From contig JAQNBH010000007.1 in NCBI GenBank assembly GCA_028752905.1, forward strand, positions 42,201,872 to 42,265,871: DNA of 64,000 nt, given 5' to 3'. The first letter of the stretch is position 1. Each line of letters begins with the position of its first letter. The notes below the pieces were generated by a model. That model saw only the letters and a program-made list of their open reading frames with translations. It was not told the origin of the DNA and searched no databases. The position numbers were made by a program, and so were the translations under genes. The DNA is from Cladorhizidae sp. MBARI D1340-BT2. Its lineage: Eukaryota > Porifera > Demospongiae > Poecilosclerida > Cladorhizidae. Positions 20,901-27,180 of the stretch are shown one piece after another.

Positions 20901-22903
20901 CCAATAGGTGCAGCATCTCTGTGCCATTGGGAGTCTGCATGCTACTTCAGTATTTCACTAGCATGGTTCCAGTCAACTATGCCTGGTGACCCAGGGGTAT
21001 TTCTTCACTAGGATCCTTGCAGGTGACCCAGGGGTATTTCTTCACTAGGATCCTTGCAGGTGACCCAGGTGGGGCATTTCTTCTCCCATATGAAAGTTTT
21101 TCTTTGTAGACCTTCCTCTTTTCACTAGCACTGAGTTTGTTCTTCTTCTTCTGAGGCTCCTGCTGATAATCAGTTGTCTGGGAGAGACTGGATGAGGAAT
21201 GGGCAGCTTCCTGATCAGTCAACGAGTCTGATGCATCACTGCTTGTCCTCTTTCGAAAGTAGGCTCTGAGATCCATGTTTGTGAATGATTCAGGGAGATC
21301 AACCCACCAGGGGGGAAAATCAAGGAGCAGTGCTCTTACAAAATCAACAGGCAACTAACAGACAACACTATATTATAGACTAGTATTTACACATCTCTTT
21401 TATACTTTAACTCTTAACTCAGCACACATACAATCAATCAATACCAATCAACAACACATTCACAACACCATGACCATAACTTTCTGGCACAAACACACAA
21501 ACACACAAACATATCTACCCAAAGCAATCACAAGCAATCACAACACATTAATAACTAATAACACAATCATAAACTATCCAGCTGCACACAAACACACAAA
21601 CATCTACTCACAAGCCAATCAACAACATGTTCACATACAGTATCACCAAAAGTTTTAGCAAGTGACTGAGTGTGGCAAATGTAGGCCACACCCACAGATA
21701 AAATCAGTGGCTAACACTTTCAGCTACATACATACTATATAGTGTGCTGGCATTGAAAAAAATCTAAGCTGGATACTTTTCTCCCCCCCCCCCCCCCCCC
21801 CCCCCCCCAAGCAAAAATCCTGTATGAAACCTGTATGAAACCTGTATGAAACCCTGCTAACAGCCAGCTCTAAGGTCCGACTAATGGGAAGCTCTTAAGC
21901 CAACATCATGGGCGTGTATTCTTTAAGCTTAGTGTAATCTGTCTCTCTGATCGTGCTAAGTCAGAGTAACACTGCATTACTTGTCCAGTGTGCAGCTAGC
22001 CTTAGAGGGTCCAGGAGCATGGTCATGGTCAGCAGAAACTCACCTTTCCCTCCTATTCTGTGATTTGGTGGAGAAGGTGGAGCGTACAGGAGTGACAACA
22101 ATGGTCAATGGAGTTGTTGGACAGTTAGAGACTTTTGCGAAGGCATCTTCTTTAGTGTTACTTGTTTGGGCTTCTTGTGAGGGGCTGCAAAACAGAGGAG
22201 AGCGGTTGGGTGGAGAGCGATGGGGTGGAGAGCGATGGGGTGGAGAGTGATGGGGTGGAGAGCGATGGGGTGGAGAGGGATGGGGTGGAGAGCGATGGGG
22301 TGGAGAGTGATGGGGTGGAGAGCGATGGGGTGGAGGGCGGTGGGGTGGAGAAGAAAGGAGTGGAGAGGGGAGGGGTGGGAAGGTGAGGGTAGAAAGTGGA
22401 GGGGTGGTGGAAAGTGGAGGGAGGACAGGTGAGGGGTGGAGATGTGAGAGGTAAAGAGAAGGTGAGGGGGAGAAGAGAAAGGACGGGTTAGACATGGTGG
22501 GGTGGAGAGGGGAGGGGTGGAGAGAGCTATAGCTAACAATGTGCACAGCAACCACTACCAGGAGGTGAAATTTTTAACCTCGTTGTCCATTCCCCCCCTC
22601 TCCTCCCACTCCCCCCCTCTCCTCCCACTCACCCCCCCCCCCCCCCCCCCCTTCTCCACGTCCTTTTGGTATTGAAGAAGCTGGTTTGCCACCTGGCAAT
22701 GTGGACACACAACTAACCACCTGCCTGTTGTAAAAGTGGGCTCCCTGTCCAATTTCATACATAGGGAGAAAAGGGAGCATTCCTTAACTTGAGAGCTCCA
22801 CTGCTTCCACTTCAGGCTTAGAAATCTCCTCAAGAAGCCATTCCATGCCAGCACATTTGTCTGTACTTACCTTGAAAAGTTGCCATCTGTTTGACCTTGC
22901 CAT
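2051..22903 (-). CDS. INCENP: Inner centromere protein (INCENP)-like, multi-exon
   Basis: INCENP is the scaffold of the chromosomal passenger complex: its N-terminus binds survivin and borealin, its middle is a long charged single alpha helix, and its C-terminal IN-box binds and activates Aurora B at centromeres and the spindle midzone. Proposed minus-strand exons, in coding order, are 22903-22789, 22184-22044, 18156-18043, 7638-7257, 7186-6983 (or to 6970), 5611-5444, 3360-3125 and 2207-2051. The last five carry an arginine/lysine/glutamate-rich helix and then the IN-box start (SYEMTP...DPTDDEDYPRK), matching the vertebrate order. From 22184 onward the splice phases agree: 2-2, 2-2, 0, 0, 0, 2, 0. 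The 3' end was not found. The first three exons rest on phase, splice sites and weak similarity. A Harbinger element and a hAT element sit in its introns. Confidence 0.72.
2453..2597. mobile_element. MITE-like element, copy 1
   Basis: Terminal inverted repeats read GGGTTTCATTTA at the left and TAAATGAAACCC at the right, around C-rich runs and a core with AAATTCATTAGAAACTTTGT. An inverted copy of the same element lies at 28893-29034. It sits in the last recognised INCENP intron. Confidence 0.6.
2600..3124. repeat. About 70-bp minisatellite starting at an INCENP splice donor
   Basis: Eight units of roughly 70-73 bp, each with GTCACATGACCAGGCACAC followed by TCACCCC and a CCTCCCT tract. On the minus strand each unit contains GTGAGTGTGCC. 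The unit nearest the exon supplies the actual donor of the INCENP exon ending at 3125 (exon GG, then GTGAGT). Confidence 0.85.
3125..3360 (-). CDS. INCENP: INCENP exon: end of the charged helix
   Basis: After a CTGCTCAG acceptor the exon encodes a 78-residue, almost uninterrupted charged helix (starting EEEKRMKRLEKQRH and ending AEKRFTPG), then a perfect GTGAGT donor. Start phase is 0 and end phase 2, agreeing with both neighbours. It corresponds to the last part of the INCENP single-alpha-helix domain before the IN-box. Confidence 0.8.
3361..3796. other. Intronic, no feature
   Basis: INCENP intron sequence upstream of the 3360 acceptor. Apart from G-rich runs near 3690-3735 I see nothing interpretable. 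Confidence 0.4.
3797..4050. repeat. (ATG)n trinucleotide microsatellite
   Basis: A 250-bp run of ATG/GAT repeats with occasional TAA or ATT interruptions, passing into (ATT)n near 4030. It is intronic to the INCENP-like gene. Confidence 0.9.
4055..4800. mobile_element. Foldback (long inverted repeat) element, copy 1
   Basis: The left arm (4055-4240) and right arm (about 4590-4775) are imperfect inverted copies. Shared blocks include GATGCTCTAGCCTTCATCAGG against its complement near 4690, the CACGTGATACAAACCACACC region and the CACGTG/TGGCA inner ends. The centre is AT-rich. Outside the right arm follows ATTATGTCAACTGAGAGTTC, which also follows the related element at 42884, so both belong to one family. 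No coding sequence is visible. Confidence 0.7.
4800..5040. other. Intronic spacer with poly-G tract
   Basis: A run of about 20 G at 4827-4847, then sequence with no recognisable feature. Confidence 0.5.
5041..5443. repeat. 20-bp minisatellite starting at an INCENP splice donor
   Basis: Twenty near-identical 20-bp units (CACCCCCGCACAGACTAACT). On the minus strand each reads GTGAGTTAGTCTGTGCGGGG, so each begins with GTGAGT. The unit touching the exon is its real donor: exon ending CAGAG, then GTGAGT. Confidence 0.9.
5444..5611 (-). CDS. INCENP: INCENP exon: charged helix, middle
   Basis: A 168-bp, phase 0-0 exon between a GTGGCAG acceptor and a GTGAGT donor. It encodes 56 residues, nearly all Arg, Lys, Glu, Ala and Gln, including AEARRKQEAE. 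The same kind of block (VEARRKQEE) occurs in the vertebrate INCENP helix, which is the strongest positional match. Confidence 0.82.
5620..5872. other. INCENP intron sequence
   Basis: The part of the intron between the 63-bp array and the acceptor at 5612. It has a G run near 5659 and no coding signal. Confidence 0.4.
5873..6969. repeat. 63-bp minisatellite with a 494-bp higher-order repeat
   Basis: About 17 units of 63 bp (core ATGACTGAGGCCCCTCCTCT, then CACTCACCTCCATCCCACC). The order of variants (full, shortened, full, two units with CAGACTCAC, full, full, shortened end) seen from 5938 recurs from 6432, so a block of about 494 bp was itself duplicated. Minus-strand units carry GTGAGTGTGAGGGGAGAG, the sequence that follows the INCENP exon at 6970. 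Long open frames on both strands are by-products of the 63-bp period. Confidence 0.9.
6983..7186 (-). CDS. INCENP: INCENP exon: charged helix, start
   Basis: The exon follows a GATTAG acceptor and encodes EKKAKPPEKIHKKEEVAQRK and then a charged helix with KKKKREERMKKVVEKQ. It resembles the start of the vertebrate INCENP helix (KxREERLxKVL). Two donors are possible: GTTAGT after 6983 keeps phase 0 with the next exon, whereas the stronger GTGAGT after 6970 would need an extra small exon. Confidence 0.8.
7257..7638 (-). CDS. INCENP: INCENP exon: linker before the helix
   Basis: A 382-bp exon between a TATACACAG acceptor and a GTGAGC donor, encoding 127 residues. It is rich in Ser, Pro, Arg and Ala (KRLRSRSIADSVPLPAKRP) and ends with a conserved-looking block, LSIRERVLRAFYPEKP and LRSPVPNKSVTEVNHT. 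It occupies the place of the region just before the helix in vertebrate INCENP. Start phase 2 fits the donor of the exon at 18043. No array is attached to its donor. Confidence 0.65.
8131..8275. repeat. ATTACGTTGCATTGC subterminal repeat
   Basis: A short tandem array of ATTGC/ATTACGTTGC motifs just inside the left Harbinger end. The right end carries a related, non-expanded CGTTACATTCCGTTACATTCC stretch. Confidence 0.8.
8362..8705 (+). pseudogene. Harbinger transposase, N-terminal part
   Basis: Opens with MDSSGEEWEETKK and contains DYHYLRMARERFDSLLSEV, the typical start of PIF/Harbinger transposases. After a stop at about 8632, another frame continues with LPAERLALTLRYLATGNSQ, the conserved helix-turn-helix lead-in. 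The reading is therefore frameshifted. The next conserved part of the protein is missing and its place is taken by (TAT)n and the 44-bp array. Confidence 0.75.
8748..8949. repeat. (TAT)n microsatellite
   Basis: About 200 bp of TTA/ATT trinucleotides with a few TTTA slips, inside the Harbinger element. Confidence 0.95.
9053..11310. repeat. 44-bp minisatellite, about 51 units
   Basis: Unit core GAATGAGCATGTATATACAG followed by GGGCTGTTGGTGGGAGCATATAAT, with A/G and G/A variants scattered among units. Because 44 is not a multiple of three, the minus strand passes through all three frames, and all are open for about 2.1 kb. These open frames (695-796 codons) are not credible genes. The array ends directly against transposase coding sequence at about 11305. 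Confidence 0.95.
11305..11735 (+). pseudogene. Harbinger transposase, DDE domain part
   Basis: Immediately after the 44-bp array the plus strand reads GANAGSSYFNYKGAHSIVLP and AVCDAH, the first catalytic Asp region of Harbinger DDE transposases. After a short break it continues with VDVGGAGRHSDEV and then LPYVIIGDEALPL (second Asp block) followed by MMRPYPG. The frame changes at least once near 11400-11480. The C-terminal part with the last catalytic Glu is missing where the Tigger-like element begins. It is inactive as it stands. Confidence 0.8.
11736..12272. mobile_element. Tigger/pogo-like DNA transposon fragment
   Basis: The right end, read inward on the minus strand, is CAGTAGACCCTCACTAATCC followed by repeated CTAATCCG motifs, flanked by TA at 12273-12274. 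The left end carries degenerate GATTAGTGAAATTTTCGGAT blocks near 11748. It encodes a short CENP-B-type helix-turn-helix frame on the minus strand (separate entry). It sits at the end of the Harbinger transposase remnant and so was inserted into that element. Confidence 0.65.
11951..12106 (-). pseudogene. CENP-B-type N-terminal HTH of a Tigger transposase
   Basis: A short minus-strand frame from ATG at 12106 reads MEKKRAHKSLTIKEKVEILD, QLGKKSYKLLSEQYGVGVST and ISDIKKKGSEL and then stops at 11951. This is the psq/CENP-B_N helix-turn-helix that starts Tigger/pogo transposases (KxxLTIxxKxEIL...YGVxxSTISDI). Nothing of the catalytic DDE domain follows, so the element is non-autonomous. Confidence 0.78.
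12717..13003. repeat. 20-bp minisatellite GGTTCACCAGGCTCGTCCGA
   Basis: Fourteen units, some with CTCATCC variants, in the intron between exons b and c of the MADF-BESS gene. Confidence 0.95.
13314..13355. repeat. (GGGCTA)n hexamer inside a coding exon
   Basis: About seven GGGCTA units inside exon b of the MADF-BESS remnant. In the MADF frame each minus-strand unit adds a Pro codon and a TAG stop. It resembles a variant telomere-type hexamer, but it is short and interstitial. Confidence 0.9.
13873..14091 (+). pseudogene. Possible SRPK-like kinase N-terminal fragment
   Basis: The frame opens MPATRIMWEAAHTSDDESEG and reads EEAVGDYHPVTPGEAFN. The acidic stretch followed by GDYHPVxxGExFN resembles the lead-in to the kinase domain of SR-protein kinases. 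The sequence after FN does not continue as a kinase and no good splice donor is present at that point. It may be an exon fragment, a captured piece or chance. Confidence 0.25.
14236..14795. repeat. 62-bp minisatellite, nine units
   Basis: Unit core CAGTCCCAAGCAGCCCGGAT and AAGAGGAGTTTGATACGGC, then ATCTCTGAGGTATGGGCAG. Small indels mean that several frames are open; none is a gene. Confidence 0.92.
14810..16300. other. No gene; AT-rich and local duplications
   Basis: Bases 15410-15560 contain three copies of a roughly 70-bp repeat with ATGAACTGTCCTCTGTAGAC and AT-rich runs. Bases 15945-16015 hold a tandem 38-bp duplication of AAGCTCCTGGATGGTGGATG. I see nothing coding. Confidence 0.5.
16340..17338. 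repeat. 13-bp minisatellite GTGAGCCAGGGAG, about 76 units
   Basis: A nearly pure 13-bp array with a few GGCAG variants and GGGAGGGAG insertions between 16980 and 17190. Each plus-strand unit contains GTGAGC, a functional-type 5' splice site hexamer, but no exon was recognised next to it. The long minus-strand open frame is an array artefact. Confidence 0.95.
17338..17960. mobile_element. Inverted-repeat element near ATAACCGACTCTTTTGTATA
   Basis: Bases 17340-17390 and 17435-17490 are inverted copies around TAGCCTATACAAAAGAGTCG, forming a hairpin. The block CTTATACTACATTGCGCA occurs at about 17488 and again at 17844, and the right end reads GATGTAGTATAAG. This looks like a non-autonomous foldback element with an internal duplication. 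The open frame at 17544-17780 inside it has no recognised function. Confidence 0.5.
18043..18156 (-). CDS. INCENP: INCENP-like exon 3 (duplicate of exon 2)
   Basis: A 114-bp exon from a TATTGCTAG acceptor to a perfect GTAAGT donor, both phase 2. It encodes SLRLKNKDAPAKVPNCLP and then VMTAVCSTSSTKAR. The exon at 22044-22184 encodes a recognisably similar stretch (KEDAFAKVSNCP, VVTPVRSTFSTK) with the same phases, so the two look like a duplicated exon. Assignment to INCENP rests on phase continuity with the exon at 7638, not on family similarity. Confidence 0.5.
18695..19172. repeat. 48-bp minisatellite, coding-like period
   Basis: About ten units with core CTCACCAAGCTTCATGGCCG followed by ACAAGTATCTAACCATGGAAGACCTG. 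The plus strand of the last five units reads a 16-residue repeat, MEDLLSPSFMADKYLT, and earlier units have frame slips or a TAG. No splice or start context supports a real protein. Confidence 0.9.
19173..19635. other. Intronic; possible third degenerate exon copy
   Basis: On the minus strand around 19345-19265, VKKD, stop, LFCEVVKVIG weakly resembles the start of the duplicated INCENP-like exons and is followed by a GTATGT donor. The in-frame TGA and weak match make this speculative. The rest shows nothing. Confidence 0.2.
19640..19860. repeat. 56-bp minisatellite, four units
   Basis: Unit core CGGACACAATGAGGGTGTGA and GTTAGTATAGCGAGGGGAGG, four copies with minor changes. The unit contains GTGTGAGTTAG. 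Confidence 0.9.
20010..21354 (-). pseudogene. hAT-superfamily transposase (ZMYM1/TTF-type), frameshifted
   Basis: Three minus-strand segments make one protein. Residues from 21354 include FTNMDLRAYFRKR, a Ser-rich acidic stretch and a KRKVYKEKLSYGRR and KKYPWV block that leads into the TTF-type zinc finger. From 20896 comes VLLNLFRAVYFRIPHMLVYP, typical of the region before the hAT catalytic core. From 20534, in another frame, it continues LVGQWYDGAATFSG, ALYIHCSCHRLQLA and QTRWLS, classic hAT core motifs around the second catalytic Asp and the C/DxxH motif. Breaks are a 37-bp tandem duplication at about 20990-21070 and a frameshift near 20515-20530. It lies in a proposed INCENP intron, in the same orientation as the gene. 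Confidence 0.82.
20985..21072. repeat. 37-bp duplication inside the hAT gene
   Basis: GGTGACCCAGGGGTATTTCT and TCACTAGGATCCTTGCA occur twice in tandem, with a third diverged partial copy. The duplication interrupts the transposase frame just after its KKYPWV motif. Confidence 0.85.
21360..21980. other. No gene; simple sequence and poly-C
   Basis: CA-rich sequence, a poly-C run at 21783-21808, then three CCTGTATGAAA repeats ending GAAACCCTGCTAACAG. That end resembles the right terminus of the MITE family at 2453 and 28893, so a truncated copy is possible. Confidence 0.4.
22044..22184 (-). CDS. INCENP: INCENP-like exon 2
   Basis: A 141-bp exon from a CTCTGTTTTGCAG acceptor to a GTGAGT donor, ending phase 2. 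It encodes TSNTKEDAFAKVSNCP and TPLTIVVTPVRSTFSTK, ending with a basic QNRRER run. The V(T)PVRxSxR type of motif is common in mitotic nuclear proteins. If the weaker acceptor CACAAG (exon starting at 22177) is used, the phase also fits exon 1. It is similar to the exon at 18043. Confidence 0.5.
22200..22500. repeat. 16-bp minisatellite GAGCGATGGGGTGGAG and purine-rich tract
   Basis: Nine 16-bp units at 22200-22345, then a G/A-rich purine tract to about 22520. It begins right at the acceptor side of exon 2 (the array abuts the polypyrimidine tract on the minus strand). Confidence 0.85.
22789..22903 (-). CDS. INCENP: INCENP-like exon 1 (start codon)
   Basis: ATG at 22903 is preceded in frame by TAG and has G at +4. 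The exon reads MARSNRWQLF, KVSTDKCAGM, EWLLEEISKPEVEAVE. The L-F spacing and the WLLEEI block resemble the INCENP N-terminal domain (LxxF...VWLEEIxEEA) that forms the three-helix bundle with survivin and borealin. A GTTAAG donor at phase 1 follows before an in-frame stop. A canonical GTAAGT also lies inside the exon after residue 11, which would end it early if used. Confidence 0.45.
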
Positions 22904-22919
22904 TGCCTACTCCATGTTA

Positions 22920-23015
22920 ACAATCACTAGGTTGGCTTCTTGGCTCCTCCCTAGACTTGGTTACTTGCAGCTGCTGCTTGACCACCATAAGCTTCCATCT
23001 CTGCACCCACAAGCA
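22920..23015. repeat. Duplicated segment upstream of INCENP-like exon 1
   Basis: CTTGGCTCCTCCCTAGACTT through CTTGCAGCTGCTGCTTGA and AAGCTTC recurs with few differences at 25575-25650. The copy may be a displaced duplicate of the 5' flank. Confidence 0.6.
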
Positions 23016-24450
23016 TGCTCGGTAGTGCCATCTCAAAAGCAATAGACTAATTACGATTGCTGCACGTGCATATACTATTTGGGTCTACAGTTTGTGGGAT
23101 TACACTATGAATCTCAATACGTCACATCCTAGTTGTCAGTGCTGTACGATCATTTCTACACTACAATTGTGGGTCTAGGTATAACCATAGCCAAGTTACA
23201 TGCACCCAAAGTCACGGATTTGAATTCACACATTTTGAGAGGTCACCAGATGCCATGCATTGCAACTCGACCAGAAGCTAGCATAAGCAACACAAACACG
23301 TTGTGTGATTTATTGGACATACAGGCAACATAGAAATCTATTACAGTGTGAAGAAGATGAGGTGTGCTATCATTATTATTACCACTATTTATTATCATTA
23401 TCATTATCAGGCACTTTTTCTACTCAGCTTTCCTGCTCTCTCCTGACATGTCCACTTTGTCTCGGCCTTATCTAGATATTGCTGCTCAGCTTTCCTGCTC
23501 TCTCCTGACATGTCCACTCTGTCTCAGCCTATCTAGACATTGCTGCTCAGCTTTCCTGCTCTCTCCTGGCATGTCCACTTTGTCTCAGCCTATCTAGATA
23601 TTGCTGCTCAGCTCTCCTGTGAGCTGTTGAGTAGGTTCCTGTTCTAATATATAAATATTGTACGCAAGTTTGGAAGGTGCTGCTGTTTTAGGAGAGAGTA
23701 GGAAGGTAAGGAGCAAAACCTTACACCTGAAGGCTGAGGAGACAAAGTGAGATGGAGATGGCAGTAGAGAGCACATACATGGCAACATAACTGACTTCTT
23801 CTGAAGGAAAAAAAAGCCTCTACATCGAATGGGAAAAACCTGTGGCATGTTATGTGTGAAGCAAATTTCAAGTCATCATGTTGTCCATAAGTGTGTGTGT
23901 GTCCAGACATAGAAGCTAGGTTTCTATGGAGTTAAGTTTTGCATGTAACCAAGGTTACCAAGAGGCGGAGCATACAGCAACTGTATTATAGCACCAGCAT
24001 GTACAGATCCTGATCACATCATAACACCAACCCACCACTAACATAATAGGTGGCAGACAGCACTCATGCAAGGTGCTGGGCCAGTTAGCCCTCTCACTGT
24101 AAGCATTGTCGAGAATTATTTAAAACAGCCACATTAAAAAATTAATATCAAATCAGATATTTAGCTGAACCATTTACCATTTGGTCATGTGATAGCACGA
24201 TTGTTTTAGAAGTTGTGGTCAAAAGGTGTGACCACAAACTGACCACATAATATGAATATAATTATGCCAACAATGGTCATGATTAGGAGTGCCATAACCT
24301 CTCCATAGATCATGTTATGGACTCGATATATAGCTCATAAGATAGCTCTATCCATATCCTTTCTTTTGCTTCTAACAACCTAGGAATATACATTATTATA
24401 CAAAAGTTATGCCAACCCATAATAAGGTCTTCATAAATCGACCACAAAAA
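23016..24450. other. No gene; one 61-bp repeat
   Basis: Bases 23427-23615 carry three 61-bp copies of CTCAGCTTTCCTGCTCTCTC through TGTCCACTTTGTCTCAGCC. I see nothing else. INCENP promoter elements could be here, but none is recognisable. Confidence 0.5.
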
Positions 24451-24455
24451 TGTCC

Positions 24456-24802
24456 TTATTTATCAACAAGAACTTTGTCAATACAACATTCAGTAAACAT
24501 TTGATATAATTGTTTGACATAATGTAATCGAAAGAAATTTTGGGTGGAGTTTGAGGTGAAATCAGTGTCTGTGGCAAAAGTCAACCAAGTTGTGGAAAGC
24601 ATGGAAACAATTCCGATCCTCCATAATGCAAAGGTGAACATTGCAGTATTTGCATTGCACACGACCCGAGATAGGAATGGATGCCTTCACATTCTTTGTC
24701 ACTTAATTCATCACCAGAAATGTCCCACGCTGCCCTAGTCACTTGGGAAATAATTTCAGTCTCTTCTCCATCGTTGATATCGTCCCACTGAAAATCGTTC
24801 AT
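24456..24802 (-). pseudogene. Unidentified acidic N-terminal coding remnant
   Basis: A minus-strand frame starting MNDFQWDDINDGEETEIISQ at 24802 continues for about 70 residues, and a second frame overlaps to 24456. An acidic start is common in DNA transposases, but I recognise no motif and it is frameshifted. Treat it as uncertain. Confidence 0.2.
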
Positions 24803-25560
24803 GTTTTAAATATAATTTCATGAACTTTCCTCCGTCCAACCGGCGTAATTTTTTTAATGTAAATAGAGTTTGAATTCAGCTATCTTTTGATATAAAAATT
24901 ATTGCCTATTGACAAATGCTTATATTTTATTTTATTTTTTAAAGCTGTGGCGCCGTATGGCGGCTGTGACAGTGAGAGGGTTAGGGTATCACAATCAACA
25001 CCTCTCTCTGGTTGTAATAACAGAGGGTGAGGAGCTTGCATCCAATGATGCTAGGACCCTGCATACAAACCTTCACTCTGGCCCAAGTTCACAAACAAAA
25101 TAATATATAAAGCATGACCCATGCTCGCAAACACTGTACGTGCTCAGAAGACTACGGTATTGTTATTAATTAAGATATACAACTTTATTCCAGGGATGAC
25201 CGAGGTAAGGGATGACTGAGGTAAAAAATATTAAACTGTGGATTGCAACTGCCAGCATGAACAAGGGCTAGGGCTAGGGCTGTGATTTTTTGGGGTCAAG
25301 ATTGTCAGCACAACAGCTGGTGGCTAAAGGACCCAGTGCACACATTGTCTGTACATTGAAACATGGAAAGTAACTAAAAATTAAGTGACCTCTGTCTGAC
25401 CTTTGCCAATCACTCTGCAATGATGATTTTCAGCTGACTTCATAGAAAATAAATGAAGACAAAGCATTTGGTTGAACGTGTTTGCAAATAAATAACCGAG
25501 AGCAGATTAAAAAACTAATCTTAGGAGTGTGTGTGTGTTTTACCACTCTATGTTGGTGAT
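24803..25560. other. No feature recognised
   Basis: No exon-like signal. Note GGGCTAGGGCTAGGGCTGTG at 25265, a short interstitial copy of the hexamer also seen at 13314. Confidence 0.4.
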
Positions 25561-25737
25561 CACAGGGCTCCCTGCGCTTGGCTCCTCCCTAGAGTTATGG
25601 TGACTTGCAGCTGCTGCTTGATTACCACAAGCTTCACTCTCTGCACCAACAGAAAGCGGCACTCCACACCCACCAGTATGCTATGGTGGCCTACAATGTG
25701 GGTTTGCATGGGCATATTTCTTCTATTAGGATGCCTC

Positions 25738-26135
25738 CTACAATTGGTAATAGTAACCGCCCCTCCAATTGTAACCACATAGCTAGGTCTCAATTGGTAA
25801 TAGTAACCACCCCTCCAATTGTAACCCCTCCAATTATAACCACGAGCTCAGTCTCAATTGGTAATAGTAACCCCTCCAATTGTAACCACCTAGGCAAATA
25901 GCAGTAAGACACCCCCAAATAACTAATGAAACTGACCAGGGGGAAAAATCAGGAATAATATTCTGGGCATCTGCAGCATTTGAACCCAGCATTTGAACCC
26001 TTGACTTCTGCTTTTGGACATCATCCGTTGAACACCCAAACAATTAGAAGTCCTCCTAACAGCTACTTGAACTCCTACACAACTGCAATCAATAGTAACC
26101 GCCCATCTAATTTTAACCCCTTCCAATGGTAATTG
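25738..26135. repeat. Dispersed CAATTGGTAATAGTAACC repeats
   Basis: CAATTGGTAATAGTAACC plus CCTCCAATTGTAACC occurs four times between 25738 and 25890, with a partial copy near 26090-26130. Confidence 0.75.
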
Positions 26136-26256
26136 CAGTTAGATTGGACGGAAGTAAATAGTAACCATGGTTCCTATTAGAGAACATACGGTATATATTC
26201 GAATTGTTTATTGGATTATTACTCTATGAACCTCATTGCAGCATGCCATAGCTCCT

Positions 26257-26869
26257 TTAACCCTTTCACTGCGCATACCCGGTACTACCGGGTAGAAAAA
26301 AATATCGTTGAATTGCGCGTACCCGGTACTACCGGGTATGTGAAAATAATCATTTTTAAATTCCGCGTGCACTGCACGTGCCAGCTATTGTTTTTTTCCT
26401 ATGAACTAGAGATGATTTCCACTTGGAAAGTCGTGTTTCCCAGCGGTAGGCAGCGGAATGACGCGAGCGCGGCCTCAGAAGGCAACGAAGTTGTGGACCA
26501 GACAGCGTGGACAACTTTGATTTGGACGATAAAGGTAATTCGTTCAGTGATTGGGAGTATTCCATGGACGAGACCGATGATTTGCTCAACTTGGGCGGCC
26601 CTGCACAGGGCCAAGGTGACAATGCCATGTCTGTAGATTGAAACGACATCAATATGGCCGCCATTAGGTCACATGACCACCTAATTATTCAAAATACCAA
26701 ATTTCAATTTTTCCCCCATAGGCCAACCTCTTGCCCACCCAAAAACATAAAAAGAATTTCAAAATAACCTCTTAGTCTTTTTTTGGCATTGATTTCAAAA
26801 TCACCTCTTTTTTTGGCAAAAAAAGCCAGCACAGGGGGGGGTATTTACCTGCAGCAGTGAAAGGGTTAA
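26257..26869. mobile_element. piggyBac-type MITE with TTAA target sites
   Basis: The element 26261-26865 starts CCCTTTCACTGC and ends with the exact inverse, GCAGTGAAAGGG, with TTAA on both sides (26257-26260 and 26866-26869). TTAA duplication with CCC-GGG ends is diagnostic of piggyBac. Near the left end, CCGGTACTACCGGGTA occurs twice as a subterminal palindrome. An acidic frame around 26500-26635 (FDLDDKGNSFSDWEYSMDET) looks like the remnant of a piggyBac transposase N-terminus. Confidence 0.88.
26500..26642 (+). pseudogene. piggyBac transposase N-terminal remnant
   Basis: In the frame ending at the TGA at about 26640 the sequence reads DNFDLDDKGNSFSDWEYSMD and ETDDLLNLGG. piggyBac transposases begin with such Asp/Glu/Ser-rich regions. 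No catalytic domain follows, so this is a deletion derivative. Confidence 0.5.
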
Positions 26870-26924
26870 AGCAGGTATCTATATTTGGCACCTACTTTAT
26901 TGTTGGTTCTAGCTTCTATTTATT

Positions 26925-27180
26925 TGCTTCTATCTATTAGCTTCTATTTATTAGTTTCTATTTATTAGCTTCTATTTATTAGCTTCTATTTATTAGCTTC
27001 TATTTATTAGCTTCTATTTATTAGCTTCTATTTATTAGCTTCTATTTATTAGCTTCTATTTATTAGCTTCTATTTATTAGCTTCTATTTATTAGCTTCTA
27101 TTTATTAGCTTCTATTTATAGCTGCTTCTATTTATAGCTTCTATTTATTAGTTTCTATCTATTTATTACCTTATATCTAT
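26925..27180. repeat. 14-bp repeat CTTCTATTTATTAG
   Basis: About 17 units, slightly degenerate at both ends. Confidence 0.92.
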
